Of a stretch of DNA of 64,000 nucleotides, positions 27,049 to 37,674 are shown one piece after another. Location: NCBI GenBank assembly GCA_902616145.1, contig CACMRM010000001.1, positions 62,001-126,000 of the forward strand, in the 5' to 3' direction. Position 1 is the stretch's first letter. Each line of letters opens with the position of its first letter. The position numbers and the translations under genes were made by a program. This DNA comes from an uncultured Pelagibacteraceae bacterium (lineage in GTDB: Bacteria > Pseudomonadota > Alphaproteobacteria > Pelagibacterales > Pelagibacteraceae). The notes under the pieces are model-generated. The model did no database searches. It was given only the letters and a program-made list of their open reading frames with translations, and had not been told where the DNA came from.

Positions 27049-27707
27049 TTTTTTCTTCTAAAATATAAATAATAAAAAATTATCGAGATTGATATTGCAT
27101 ACCATGTTATAGCATATTTAAGGTGATTATTTGGCACATCTATACTAATCTTTTTAGGAAGTGGTGTCTTGGCTTTATTATCCTCCAAAAAAATTACAAA
27201 CTCATTAAATTGCTCTCCCGTAGCTTCTTTTAAATCTTCTAAATTTAATGAAAACCAAATATTATTTGAAATATCATTATCTGGTTTAAATATACTTGGT
27301 TTATAAATTTCTCTTAAAAGACCAATTATTTCACTATCACTCTCTGCTTTGGAGTTTATGCTTGCACTACCTTTTAGTTCTTTTTTAATCCATCCTCTAT
27401 TAATTAAAACATTTTGATTTTTGTCAGTCCTAAAAGGAGTGACTACATCATATCCAGGTTTTCCACTATCATTCAAGCTATAAAGGTAAATTTGCTTATC
27501 AAAATTAAATTTTCCTTTAGCGCTTACTCTCTGATAATTCTTTTTAATTGAGTCAGAGTATTCTATTGGTTTAGAGTCTAATCCAAAAGTAATTTCGCTT
27601 ATTAGTTCTAGCTTCCATTGCAATCTATAAAGTTGCCAAGTTCCTAAAGCACAAAATACTGTTACAAAAAAAATTACGAAAAGTTGAAATAAAAATGCTC
27701 TTTTCAA
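27045..27707 (-). CDS. SURF1-family cytochrome oxidase assembly protein
   Basis: Helps insert heme a into subunit I of cytochrome c oxidase. I start at the TTG at 27707, 7 bases after the ctaE stop, giving 220 residues; a further upstream start would overlap ctaE by about 90 bases. The protein has the two-helix SURF1 plan: an N-terminal helix ending LGTWQLYRLQWK, a periplasmic domain with VLINRGWIKKE and a C-terminal helix followed by RRKK. It lies directly after the oxidase genes. Confidence 0.88.
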   Translation of the reverse strand: MKRAFLFQLFVIFFVTVFCALGTWQLYRLQWKLELISEITFGLDSKPIEYSDSIKKNYQRVSAKGKFNFDKQIYLYSLNDSGKPGYDVVTPFRTDKNQNVLINRGWIKKELKGSASINSKAESDSEIIGLLREIYKPSIFKPDNDISNNIWFSLNLEDLKEATGEQFNEFVIFLEDNKAKTPLPKKISIDVPNNHLKYAITWYAISISIIFYYLYFRRKK

Positions 27708-27714
27708 TTTGAGA

Positions 27715-28506
27715 TTAGCTTCCCCAAATATAGATCGCAGCGAATAAGAATAACCAAACCACGTCGACAAAATGCCAATACCAGGCTGCTGCTTCAAATC
27801 CAAAATGATGTTGAGGCGTCGAATGGCCTCTCATTGATCGAAACAAACAAACTGCAAGAAAGACTGTTCCGACAATTACATGAAAGCCATGAAAACCAGT
27901 CGACATATAAAACGTTGAACCATAAATTCCACCATCTAAAGTAAATGTTGCGTGATGATACTCATAAGCTTGAAAACAAGAAAATATAAATCCTAAAAAT
28001 ACTGTTGCGATTAAACCATTTACTAATCCTTTTCTGTCATTTTCTAACATTGCATGATGCGCCCAAGTGACAGTAGTACCTGATAACAATAAAATCAGAG
28101 TGTTAATTAGTGGTATATCCCAAGGATCAAAAGTTTTTATATCTGCTGGTGGCCATATACCGCCAATTGAATCTGGTGGGAATAAACTTGCATTAAAAAA
28201 AGCCCAAAACCATGCAACAAAAAACATTACTTCAGAAGCGATAAATAATGTCATGCCGTATCTATGTCCTATTTGAACTACTGGAGTATGATGGCCCTGA
28301 TGTTCTGCTTCCTCTATAACATCTCTCCACCACATAAATGCGCCATAAACTACCAAAGCGAAGCCAATTAATAATAACCAAAGAGCTTTAGAATGAAAGT
28401 AATAAACTGCTCCAAAAGCTAAAACTAAAGTGGCGAATGAGACATAGATTGGCCAAGGACTTGGATCAACTAAATGATAATCGTGTTTTGGTTTTCCTGC
28501 TGACAT
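27715..28506 (-). CDS. ctaE: Cytochrome c oxidase subunit III
   Basis: Membrane subunit of the aa3 oxidase without redox centres, supporting stability and proton uptake. The 263 residues start [20 protein letters not shown] and contain the expected [22 protein letters not shown] block, [12 protein letters not shown] and the C-terminal [16 protein letters not shown]. The start overlaps the ctaG stop by one base. Confidence 0.96.
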   Translation of the reverse strand: MSAGKPKHDYHLVDPSPWPIYVSFATLVLAFGAVYYFHSKALWLLLIGFALVVYGAFMWWRDVIEEAEHQGHHTPVVQIGHRYGMTLFIASEVMFFVAWFWAFFNASLFPPDSIGGIWPPADIKTFDPWDIPLINTLILLLSGTTVTWAHHAMLENDRKGLVNGLIATVFLGFIFSCFQAYEYHHATFTLDGGIYGSTFYMSTGFHGFHVIVGTVFLAVCLFRSMRGHSTPQHHFGFEAAAWYWHFVDVVWLFLFAAIYIWGS

Positions 28507-29057
28507 TATGTATTACTCTTTTCATAATAACCTGATGAAAAAAAGGTAAATGACAAAGTTACATCAGACATATTTTTAGTTTTATTATCATCAACTACTT
28601 TAGGATCCAAGAAAAATGTTAATACAAACTCTTTCTTTTCACCTGGTTGTAAAATTTGTTTTTCAAAACAAAAGCAACCTATCTTATTTAGATAAATACC
28701 AAATGGTGATGGGGACACATTAAATGTTGCTGAACCTGAAGAAATTTCGCTACTAGGATTTTCAACGTTAAATTTCACTGTATGAACTTCCCCTGGTTTT
28801 AAGTCTAAAGTATTTATTTCAGGATAAAATTTCCAATCCAGAGTGCTATTAATGTTTGTATCAAATCGCATTTTATAGTCTTGATTTACAATAATTTTTG
28901 GAATTTCTTTGTTAGAAGCATTTTGAGTAGTGCCACCGAAACCTGTTACTCTGCAAAATAAATCATATAATGGAACAGCTGCAAAAGATAACCCTAGCAT
29001 AAATAAAAATATTGATACTAAAGCAATGGGTGTTAGGTTTTTTTTACTTATATTCAT
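28506..29057 (-). CDS. ctaG: Cytochrome c oxidase copper-assembly protein CtaG/Cox11
   Basis: Inserts copper at the CuB site of subunit I. The 183-residue protein has one N-terminal membrane helix, the [11 protein letters not shown] motif near residue 36 and the copper-binding [16 protein letters not shown] near residue 125. Its start codon shares a base with the stop codon of the small upstream membrane protein (TAATG). Confidence 0.95.
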   Translation of the reverse strand: MNISKKNLTPIALVSIFLFMLGLSFAAVPLYDLFCRVTGFGGTTQNASNKEIPKIIVNQDYKMRFDTNINSTLDWKFYPEINTLDLKPGEVHTVKFNVENPSSEISSGSATFNVSPSPFGIYLNKIGCFCFEKQILQPGEKKEFVLTFFLDPKVVDDNKTKNMSDVTLSFTFFSSGYYEKSNT

Positions 29058-29170
29058 TATATTACTCTGTTGTAAATTCCAATATTGTAAAAAGTAAGCA
29101 CAAATAAAAAAATCATAAATAAGATTAATATCAAAGCAGTAATCAAATTTTTTTTCTTTTTATCCATCAT
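29057..29170 (-). CDS. 37-residue single-helix membrane protein between ctaB and ctaG
   Basis: A short frame starting ATGATG at 29170 and ending TAA at 29057 encodes 37 residues: a lysine-rich start (MMDKKKKN), one hydrophobic helix of about 20 residues (LITALILILFMIFLFVLTFY) and a short polar tail. It overlaps the ctaG start by one base (TAATG) and begins one base after the ctaB gap, so it fills the space exactly, as a real gene would. Alphaproteobacterial oxidase operons often have a tiny gene (CoxF-like) at this place; I infer a role in oxidase assembly but recognise no family motif. Confidence 0.7.
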   Translation of the reverse strand: MMDKKKKNLITALILILFMIFLFVLTFYNIGIYNRVI

Positions 29171-29171
29171 G

Positions 29172-30086
29172 TTATTTTAGAATATTATCAATTAATAAAA
29201 TTAAAAAAATAAAAAATAAGTAGAAAATTGAGTAAATAAATATTTTTCTCGCAATTTTGTTTGAAACCTTTGATATTTTAGAGCTATGTAGTTTAAAACA
29301 TAGGTATATATAATATACAGTCATTATTGAGGAAAAGATCAAATAAAATAAGCTGGCAAAATTAAAAAAATACGGAGCTACAACCGCAGGTGACATAATC
29401 AAGGCGTAGACAAGAATATTTATCTTCGTTGTCTTTACTCCGGAAATTATAGGAAGCATTGGAATTTTTGCTTTTTTATAATCGCCTGATTTATACAAAC
29501 TTAATGCCCAAAAATGTGATGGTGTCCATAAGAAGATAATTAAAAATAATATCAGCGGTTCCAGAGAAACGTTTCCAGTTGCTATTGTCCATCCTATAAC
29601 AGGTGGTAATGCTCCAGCAGCACCGCCAATAACAATATTTTGTGGGGTTTTCCTTTTCAACCAAATTGTGTAAACAAAAAAATAAAAAGCAATTGTTAAT
29701 GCCAATAAAATTGCAGAAATTAAATTAGCAGAAAAATAAATGATGCTTACTGACAAAGCTGATAAAATTATGCCAAAATATAGAGCTTGATCTTTTTTTA
29801 CTTTTCCAGTTGGTATTGGTCTTAAACAAGTTCTGCTCATTAAAGCATCTAAATCAGACTCGTACCACATATTAAGTGCTCCAGCAGCCCCGGAACCTAT
29901 AGCTACCGCCAAAAGAGAGATACATGCAGTAGGAAAATCTACATTAATTGGAGCTATTAATAACCCAACCATACAAGTAAAAAGAACTAAAGACATTACT
30001 CTTGGTTTCATTAAATTAAAAAAAGAACTTAGGTCTAATGCTAAACCAAGTTTAGAGTTTTTAGTTTTTATACTTATCTGGCTCAA
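29172..30086 (-). CDS. ctaB: Protoheme IX farnesyltransferase (heme O synthase)
   Basis: Membrane prenyltransferase making heme O, the precursor of heme A for the oxidase. The 304-residue protein has the UbiA-family motif NMWYESDLDALMSRTCLRPIPTG near residue 72 and the second aspartate-containing loop around LYKSGDYKKAKIPMLP, with several hydrophobic helices. It lies one base after ctaD. Heme A synthase (ctaA) is not in this window. Confidence 0.95.
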   Translation of the reverse strand: MSQISIKTKNSKLGLALDLSSFFNLMKPRVMSLVLFTCMVGLLIAPINVDFPTACISLLAVAIGSGAAGALNMWYESDLDALMSRTCLRPIPTGKVKKDQALYFGIILSALSVSIIYFSANLISAILLALTIAFYFFVYTIWLKRKTPQNIVIGGAAGALPPVIGWTIATGNVSLEPLILFLIIFLWTPSHFWALSLYKSGDYKKAKIPMLPIISGVKTTKINILVYALIMSPAVVAPYFFNFASLFYLIFSSIMTVYYIYLCFKLHSSKISKVSNKIARKIFIYSIFYLFFIFLILLIDNILK

Positions 30087-30087
30087 A

Positions 30088-32516
<2,429 letters not shown>

Positions 32517-32521
32517 GAGTT

Positions 32522-32549
32522 TTTATACAGCTTTTAGATGATTTCACAA
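32522..32549 (-). promoter_or_regulatory. Possible promoter of the ctaC operon
   Basis: On the minus strand TTGTGA (32549-32544) and TATAAA (32527-32522) are 16 bases apart. Only 5 bases separate the -10-like box from the ctaC start codon, so transcription from here would begin at or next to the ATG and give a leaderless message. In sequence this AT-rich such boxes arise easily by chance. Confidence 0.35.
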
Positions 32550-32567
32550 TTTCAATTAATGCGACAA

Positions 32568-33278
32568 TTAATGAAAGTTATTGATAAAATTTACTAGTGA
32601 AATCGCGCTTATTGCAGCGGTATCAGACCTTAGAATGTTTCTAGATAAAGTAAAAGGTTTTACCGCTCTATTTTGTAAGATTAACTCACGTTCCACTGGA
32701 GAGAAATCACCCTCAGGTCCAATCAAAATACAAAAAGATTTAATATTTTTAAGATCTTCGGTTTTTAAGTTTTCTTTTGAATTGACGTCAGCAAATAAAA
32801 TTTTTGAGTTTTCATCAAAAGTTGATAAAAAATCTTTTAATTTGATAACATCACTGATATTTGGAGGCACAAGTTGATTAGATTGTTCGGTCGCTTCAAT
32901 AGCTATTTTTTTTGCTCTATCAAGATTTAATTCTTTAACTTCTGTTCTTTCTGAAATTATTGGAGTAATTTTGCTTATACCAAGCTCTGTAGCTTTTTGT
33001 AAAATATTATCCATTGGAATTTTTTTAACTAAGCAAATAGCTAGCTCAGTTTTAGATAAATTATTAGCTTCTCTAATTTTTTCTAAAAACCTAACTTCAA
33101 CTCTATCTTTGTCTAAAAAAATTATTTCGCTTTTCCATTCTCCGTTCTTATTAAAAAAATTTAAGTTTGAGCCTCTTTTAAGTCGCATGACATTAACAAT
33201 ATAATGAGTGTGCTCTTTACTTAACAAACTCGTATTATTTTCTAGTATACTGTCTGGATGATATAATCTAATATTCAT
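32568..33278 (-). CDS. rsmE: 16S rRNA (uracil1498-N3)-methyltransferase
   Basis: SPOUT-family enzyme methylating U1498 of 16S rRNA in the 30S subunit. The 236-residue protein has the N-terminal PUA-like part (HYIVNVMRLKRGS) and the C-terminal knot with LIGPEGDFSPVERELI and LSRNILRSDTAAISAI. It is upstream of ctaC on the same strand with a gap of 51 bases, and divergent from the CDGSH gene. Confidence 0.94.
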   Translation of the reverse strand: MNIRLYHPDSILENNTSLLSKEHTHYIVNVMRLKRGSNLNFFNKNGEWKSEIIFLDKDRVEVRFLEKIREANNLSKTELAICLVKKIPMDNILQKATELGISKITPIISERTEVKELNLDRAKKIAIEATEQSNQLVPPNISDVIKLKDFLSTFDENSKILFADVNSKENLKTEDLKNIKSFCILIGPEGDFSPVERELILQNRAVKPFTLSRNILRSDTAAISAISLVNFINNFH

Positions 33279-33324
33279 TAATATCTATAATATAAACAAA
33301 TTTTGAAGATATAAAGGAGCTTTA

Positions 33325-33564
33325 ATGAAAAAAGGAAATAGAGCTGGAGATTCCCCAATAGGCATTAATGTATTAGAGGGAAAATCTTATTTTTGGTGTA
33401 CTTGTGGAATTAGTTCTAAGCAACCTTTTTGTGATGGTTCACATAAAGGAACTGAGTTTGTACCTTTTAAATATTTAGCTGATCAATCTAAAAAAGTTTT
33501 TTTCTGCACATGCAAACAAACAAATGATCAACCATTATGTGATGGTTCACATAACATTTCATAA
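33325..33564 (+). CDS. CDGSH iron-sulfur protein with two CDGSH boxes
   Basis: A 79-residue protein made of two CDGSH motifs in a row: CTCGISSKQPFCDGSH (about residues 30-45) and CTCKQTNDQPLCDGSH (62-77). Each has the C-x-C-x2-S/T-x3-P-x-C-D-G-S-H pattern that binds a redox-active 2Fe-2S cluster through three cysteines and one histidine. Single proteins with two boxes are known in bacteria, probably in electron transfer or iron and redox handling. A good ribosome-binding site (AGGAG) precedes the start, and it touches the next gene. Confidence 0.9.
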   Translation: MKKGNRAGDSPIGINVLEGKSYFWCTCGISSKQPFCDGSHKGTEFVPFKYLADQSKKVFFCTCKQTNDQPLCDGSHNIS

Positions 33565-34227
33565 ATGATGAAAACAAAGGCAGTAGTGTTTGACGCTTAC
33601 GGTACATTGTTCGATGTAAATTCAGCTGCTAAAAAATGCAAAGATAAAATTGGAGCTAAGTGGGAAACATTTGCAAATTTTTGGAGAACTACTCAGCTTG
33701 AATATACTTGGCTTAGAAGTTTAATGAAAAGACATAAAAATTTTTGGGATATTACTGAGGACAGTTTGGATAAATCAATGAAAGTATTCAATATTAACAA
33801 AAATATGAAAAATGAGTTACTTAGTCTTTACAAAATTTTATCTCCTTATCCCGAAGTAAAAGGAGTCTTGGAAGATTTAAGAAAGAAAAACTTCAAACTT
33901 GCTATTCTTTCTAACGGGACACTTGATCTTCTAAATGAACTAGTTGAAAGTAATAAGTTAAATAATTTATTTGATGATATTTTTTCTATTGAAGAAGTGA
34001 AAATTTATAAACCTGATCCAAAAGTTTATGAAATACCGATTAAAAAATATAAAATTAAATCTGATGAAATTACTTTTTTGAGCTCGAATACATGGGATGT
34101 TTCAGGAGGTGGAAACTTTGGATATAATTCCATTTGGGTTAATAGACATAACTCAGTATTTGATATCCTCGATTTTCAGCCAAAAAATGAGATCAGCAAT
34201 TTAACGCAGCTACTTGATATAGTTTAA
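33565..34227 (+). CDS. Haloacid dehalogenase, type II
   Basis: HAD-superfamily hydrolase of 220 residues resembling L-2-haloacid dehalogenases: nucleophile motif VFDAYGTLFDVNSAA with the aspartate near residue 10, substrate loop LSNGT, lysine in KIYKPDPKVYEI and the type II signature LSSNTWDVSGGGNFGYNSIWVNR. It may remove halide from 2-haloacids or act on related small acids. It sits in a run of redox/stress genes (CDGSH, pirin, quinone reductase). Confidence 0.82.
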   Translation: MMKTKAVVFDAYGTLFDVNSAAKKCKDKIGAKWETFANFWRTTQLEYTWLRSLMKRHKNFWDITEDSLDKSMKVFNINKNMKNELLSLYKILSPYPEVKGVLEDLRKKNFKLAILSNGTLDLLNELVESNKLNNLFDDIFSIEEVKIYKPDPKVYEIPIKKYKIKSDEITFLSSNTWDVSGGGNFGYNSIWVNRHNSVFDILDFQPKNEISNLTQLLDIV

Positions 34228-34248
34228 ACTTTCATTATAAATATTTCT

Positions 34249-35091
34249 ATGTCTCAAATTGAAGTAAAAAAAATTATTAAAGCCTTAAATGCCTCAGATG
34301 GTGCAGGAGTAAAGTTAAAAAGAAGCATAGGAACTCCAGAAGCAGATTATATTGATCCATTCTTAATGCTTGATGAATTTGGTTCTGAAAATAAAGATGA
34401 TTATGTGGCTGGTTTTCCACCTCATCCACACAGAGGAATAGAAACAGTAACTTATATGTTAAACGGGGAGTTTGAACATCAAGATAGCACTGGAGCTAAA
34501 GGTATTATGACTTCTGGAGATGTGCAATGGATGAAAACTGGAAGAGGAATTATTCATTCCGAAATGCCTGCTATGAAAGAAGGTAAGTTATTAGGCTTTC
34601 AACTTTGGATCAACATGCCAGCTAAAATGAAAAAAAATAAGCCAGAATACCTTTATATAAAAGGAGATGAACTCGGTAAACACAAAGATAATGAAAAAAT
34701 CGTGAAAGTAATTGCAGGAAAATATGAAAAAGCCGAAGGCCCAGAAAAAAATCATAATGTTGATCCAATTTATTTTCATATAATTTTAAATGAGAGAAAA
34801 GAATTTAATCACGATATACTTTGGGAACATAATTCTTTTATTTATTTGCTTAAAGGAGAGTTAAAAATCGGTGATAAAAACCATGACAAGCCTACTGACT
34901 CAAACTTAATTTTGTTGGAGCGAGGCACCAAGCTTAAAGTGAGAGCAAGTAAAAAATCTGAGTTCCTATTCATTGCTGGTAAACCTATTGGTGAGCCGAT
35001 AGCTAGAGGTGGACCATTTGTAATGAACACAAAAGCTGAAATACTTGAAGCTATTCAAGATTACAATAATGGAACGTTTGCTAAATACTAA
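34249..35091 (+). CDS. Pirin family protein
   Basis: Bicupin of 280 residues. The N-terminal cupin has the metal-binding histidines in PPHPHRGIETVTYMLNGEFEHQDS (near residues 60-83) and the GDVQWMKTGRGIIHSEMP motif; the C-terminal cupin ends with GEPIARGGPFVMNTKAEI. Bacterial pirins include quercetin dioxygenases and regulators of central metabolism; the substrate here is unknown. It lies 21 bases after the dehalogenase gene. Confidence 0.88.
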   Translation: MSQIEVKKIIKALNASDGAGVKLKRSIGTPEADYIDPFLMLDEFGSENKDDYVAGFPPHPHRGIETVTYMLNGEFEHQDSTGAKGIMTSGDVQWMKTGRGIIHSEMPAMKEGKLLGFQLWINMPAKMKKNKPEYLYIKGDELGKHKDNEKIVKVIAGKYEKAEGPEKNHNVDPIYFHIILNERKEFNHDILWEHNSFIYLLKGELKIGDKNHDKPTDSNLILLERGTKLKVRASKKSEFLFIAGKPIGEPIARGGPFVMNTKAEILEAIQDYNNGTFAKY

Positions 35092-35111
35092 AAGTTAAAG
35101 TACTTTCAATA

Positions 35112-36086
35112 ATGTCTAAGTCTATAATTATTAACAAACATGGTGGACCTGAGGTTTTAAAGATCCAGGATGTAAATATAGGAATGCCTGGGCCAGATGA
35201 AATAAAAGTTACTAATTATGCAATAGGTTTAAATTATATAGATACTTACAATCGATCAGGTTTATATCCTCTAAAATTACCAAGTGGTATAGGTTACGAG
35301 GCGGCAGGAAAGATTGATGAGGTTGGATCTAATGTTAAAGATTTTAATAAAGGTGATAATATTGCTTACGCATCACAGCCTATTGGTGCTTATTCAGAAC
35401 AAAGAATTATTCCATCTAACATTGCTATTAAATTACCTAATGGCATCTCCCACGAGCAAGCAGCAGCTTTGATGACTAAAGGTTTGACTACTAATTACTT
35501 AATTACAAAAAGTTATAAACTTAAAGCAGGAGAAACTGTTCTTTTTCACGCTGCAGCGGGAGGAGTAGGTCAAATATTTGCACAATGGGCAAATAGTATT
35601 GGAGCAAAAGTAATTGGAACGGTTGGATCTGATGAAAAAATTAAAGTTGCTAAAGAAAATGGATATGCACACGTTATAAATTACTCAAAAGAAGACTTTT
35701 CAAAAGAAGTAATGAAAATTACAAATAATGAAGGAGTTCCAGCAGTATTTGATGGGGTGGGGAAAAAAACTTTTCAAGGGTCAATCGCTTGCCTAAAAAA
35801 AAGTGGAATGATGGTGAGTTTTGGTAATGCATCAGGACCACTAGATCCTGTAAATGTACCTAAAGATATTCAACCCAAGGGTTTGTATTTAACAAGGCCA
35901 TCTGTGGGCCAATTCTTTGATACGCAAAAAAAACTTCAAACTGGTGCTGATGAAATTTTTGAAAAAATTAAATTTGGTAAAATAAAAATAAATATTTCAA
36001 AAAAATATAATCTTGAAGAAGCTGAACAAGCGCACATTGATTTAGAGTCTAGAAAATTAACAGGGCCTGCGATTCTTATACCCTAA
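35112..36086 (+). CDS. Zinc-free quinone oxidoreductase (MDR family)
   Basis: NADPH-dependent quinone reductase of 324 residues. It shows the MDR N-terminal domain with GLNYIDTYNRSGLYP, the GIGYEAAGKIDEVGSNV block and the nucleotide-binding HAAAGGVGQIFAQWA near residue 147. The catalytic-zinc cysteines of alcohol dehydrogenases are absent, as expected for this subfamily. Probably protects against reactive quinones. It directly precedes the DUF1289 gene. Confidence 0.9.
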   Translation: MSKSIIINKHGGPEVLKIQDVNIGMPGPDEIKVTNYAIGLNYIDTYNRSGLYPLKLPSGIGYEAAGKIDEVGSNVKDFNKGDNIAYASQPIGAYSEQRIIPSNIAIKLPNGISHEQAAALMTKGLTTNYLITKSYKLKAGETVLFHAAAGGVGQIFAQWANSIGAKVIGTVGSDEKIKVAKENGYAHVINYSKEDFSKEVMKITNNEGVPAVFDGVGKKTFQGSIACLKKSGMMVSFGNASGPLDPVNVPKDIQPKGLYLTRPSVGQFFDTQKKLQTGADEIFEKIKFGKIKINISKKYNLEEAEQAHIDLESRKLTGPAILIP

Positions 36087-36347
36087 ATGAGTGGTAAAAT
36101 AATTTCACCTTGTATAAGCATTTGCAAAACTGATCCTGTAACAGGATACTGCTATGGATGCGCACGTACTAATGAAGAAAAGAAAATATGGAAAAGTGAA
36201 GTTACAACTGAAAATTGGAAAAAAAATAACCTTAAAGCGATAAGAGCAAGAATGAGAGGGTGGCAATTAAATACTTTTGATGAGTCCTATGATCATAAAA
36301 TTAAACAAGGTATTTCTCTTTTTAAAAAAAAACTTTTAGAGGAGTAA
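36087..36347 (+). CDS. DUF1289 protein (cysteine-rich)
   Basis: An 86-residue protein with four closely set cysteines in SPCISICKTDPVTGYCYGCAR (C-x3-C-x8-C-x2-C), the DUF1289 signature, followed by an EEKKIWKS helix. It probably binds a metal or iron-sulfur cluster; the function of the family is unknown. It abuts the quinone reductase stop codon, which suggests co-expression, and ends one base before the convergent DUF2721 gene. Confidence 0.85.
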   Translation: MSGKIISPCISICKTDPVTGYCYGCARTNEEKKIWKSEVTTENWKKNNLKAIRARMRGWQLNTFDESYDHKIKQGISLFKKKLLEE

Positions 36348-36348
36348 T

Positions 36349-36759
36349 TTATAAATCTTTTTTCATAGAGTCCATATCGCTTAAGTGATACTTCAGTGCT
36401 TCATTTGACATTCTTACTTCCTGTAAAAACAAAAAAATTGATATAATCATACATATACAACATGATGCAAAACTTAATCTAGCGTAAAATATTAAATCCA
36501 AATATAAAAGTAACACCGTTAACATGTTGAAAAGAAAGCCAAAAGACGAAAAGCCCATAACATACTTTAGATAATTAGTTCTTTTATTTAATACATGGAG
36601 TTGATTTTCTAATTCTGGTGGAACTTTTTTTTCAAAGGTGTATTTATCATGAAGTTGTCTAATTAAAGCACTTAAAGTATGGAAACGATTACTATACATA
36701 GTCATCATTAGGGGTATTGCTGGAAACATTAAAGCAGCAACTGTGTAATCAATATCCAT
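36349..36759 (-). CDS. DUF2721 membrane protein
   Basis: A 136-residue protein with three hydrophobic helices (about residues 5-20, 66-87, 92-111) and the DUF2721 pattern: FPAIPLMMTMYSNRFHTLSALIRQL near the N-terminus and NKRTNYLKYVMGFSSFGFLFN in the middle. Function unknown. It stands alone on the minus strand between two plus-strand groups. Confidence 0.78.
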   Translation of the reverse strand: MDIDYTVAALMFPAIPLMMTMYSNRFHTLSALIRQLHDKYTFEKKVPPELENQLHVLNKRTNYLKYVMGFSSFGFLFNMLTVLLLYLDLIFYARLSFASCCICMIISIFLFLQEVRMSNEALKYHLSDMDSMKKDL

Positions 36760-36812
36760 ATCGAATCAAATTGATTATGGAGATAGTGTTTGATATTTAC
36801 AAGTAATATTTC

Positions 36813-37673
36813 ATGAACCATTTTAAAATTTTCATCGAATTAACAAGATTAAATAAACCAATCGGTTTTATGCTTTTATTTTGGCCATGTTCTTGGGGGT
36901 TGGCTTATGCATATAGTTTTAATCAAAATCTTAATTTATTTTTAATTTATTTAGTCTTATTTTTTTTAGGCTCTTTGCTTATGAGGAGTGCTGGGTGTAT
37001 TTTTAATGATATAGTAGATAGAGAATATGACGCAAAAGTCAGAAGAACAAAAAAAAGGCCGATAGCATCTAAAAGGATAGAAGTAAGTCATGCTTTTGTT
37101 TATGTAATTATATTATGTGGTCTTGCATTTTTAATCCTTATTCAATTTAACTTTTTAACCATCGTTTTAGGCTTAGGTTCAATGTTACTTGCGTTTACAT
37201 ATCCATTTATGAAAAGAATTACTTATTGGCCTCAATTATTTTTAGGAATAACATTTAATTGGGGAATTATAATGGCATGGACCGCAGTTAATAACGATTT
37301 TTCGTCTCAAGTAGTAGTTCTGTACATCTCAGCCATATTTTGGACATTGGGTTATGACACGATTTATGGAGCACAAGATATGTCGGACGATGAAATTATC
37401 GGATTAAAATCCACATCAATCAAATTTAAAAAAAATATAAAATTATTTGTTTTTGTTTGTTATTTTTTGTCAATTTCGATGATTATTTATTTGTTTAGAA
37501 ATTTCATTGGTTTGAACGCTTTTTCATTAATAACTTTACTTTTTGTAATTAGCTTAGTTTATCAAATAAAAGTTTTTAATGAGAATAATCCGAAATCTTG
37601 TTTAAAAATGTTTAAATTGAATAATTATAGTGGGTTTATACTTTTTTTAAGTATCTTATCAATCAATTTTTAA
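36813..37673 (+). CDS. ubiA: 4-hydroxybenzoate polyprenyltransferase
   Basis: Attaches the polyprenyl tail to 4-hydroxybenzoate in ubiquinone synthesis. The 286-residue membrane protein has the first aspartate motif in NDIVDREYDAKVRRTKKRPIAS near residue 66 and the second in YDTIYGAQDMSDDEIIGLKSTS near residue 186. It begins a plus-strand run leading to the lipid A genes, with one base between it and the ABC transporter. Confidence 0.95.
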   Translation: MNHFKIFIELTRLNKPIGFMLLFWPCSWGLAYAYSFNQNLNLFLIYLVLFFLGSLLMRSAGCIFNDIVDREYDAKVRRTKKRPIASKRIEVSHAFVYVIILCGLAFLILIQFNFLTIVLGLGSMLLAFTYPFMKRITYWPQLFLGITFNWGIIMAWTAVNNDFSSQVVVLYISAIFWTLGYDTIYGAQDMSDDEIIGLKSTSIKFKKNIKLFVFVCYFLSISMIIYLFRNFIGLNAFSLITLLFVISLVYQIKVFNENNPKSCLKMFKLNNYSGFILFLSILSINF

Positions 37674-37674
37674 A

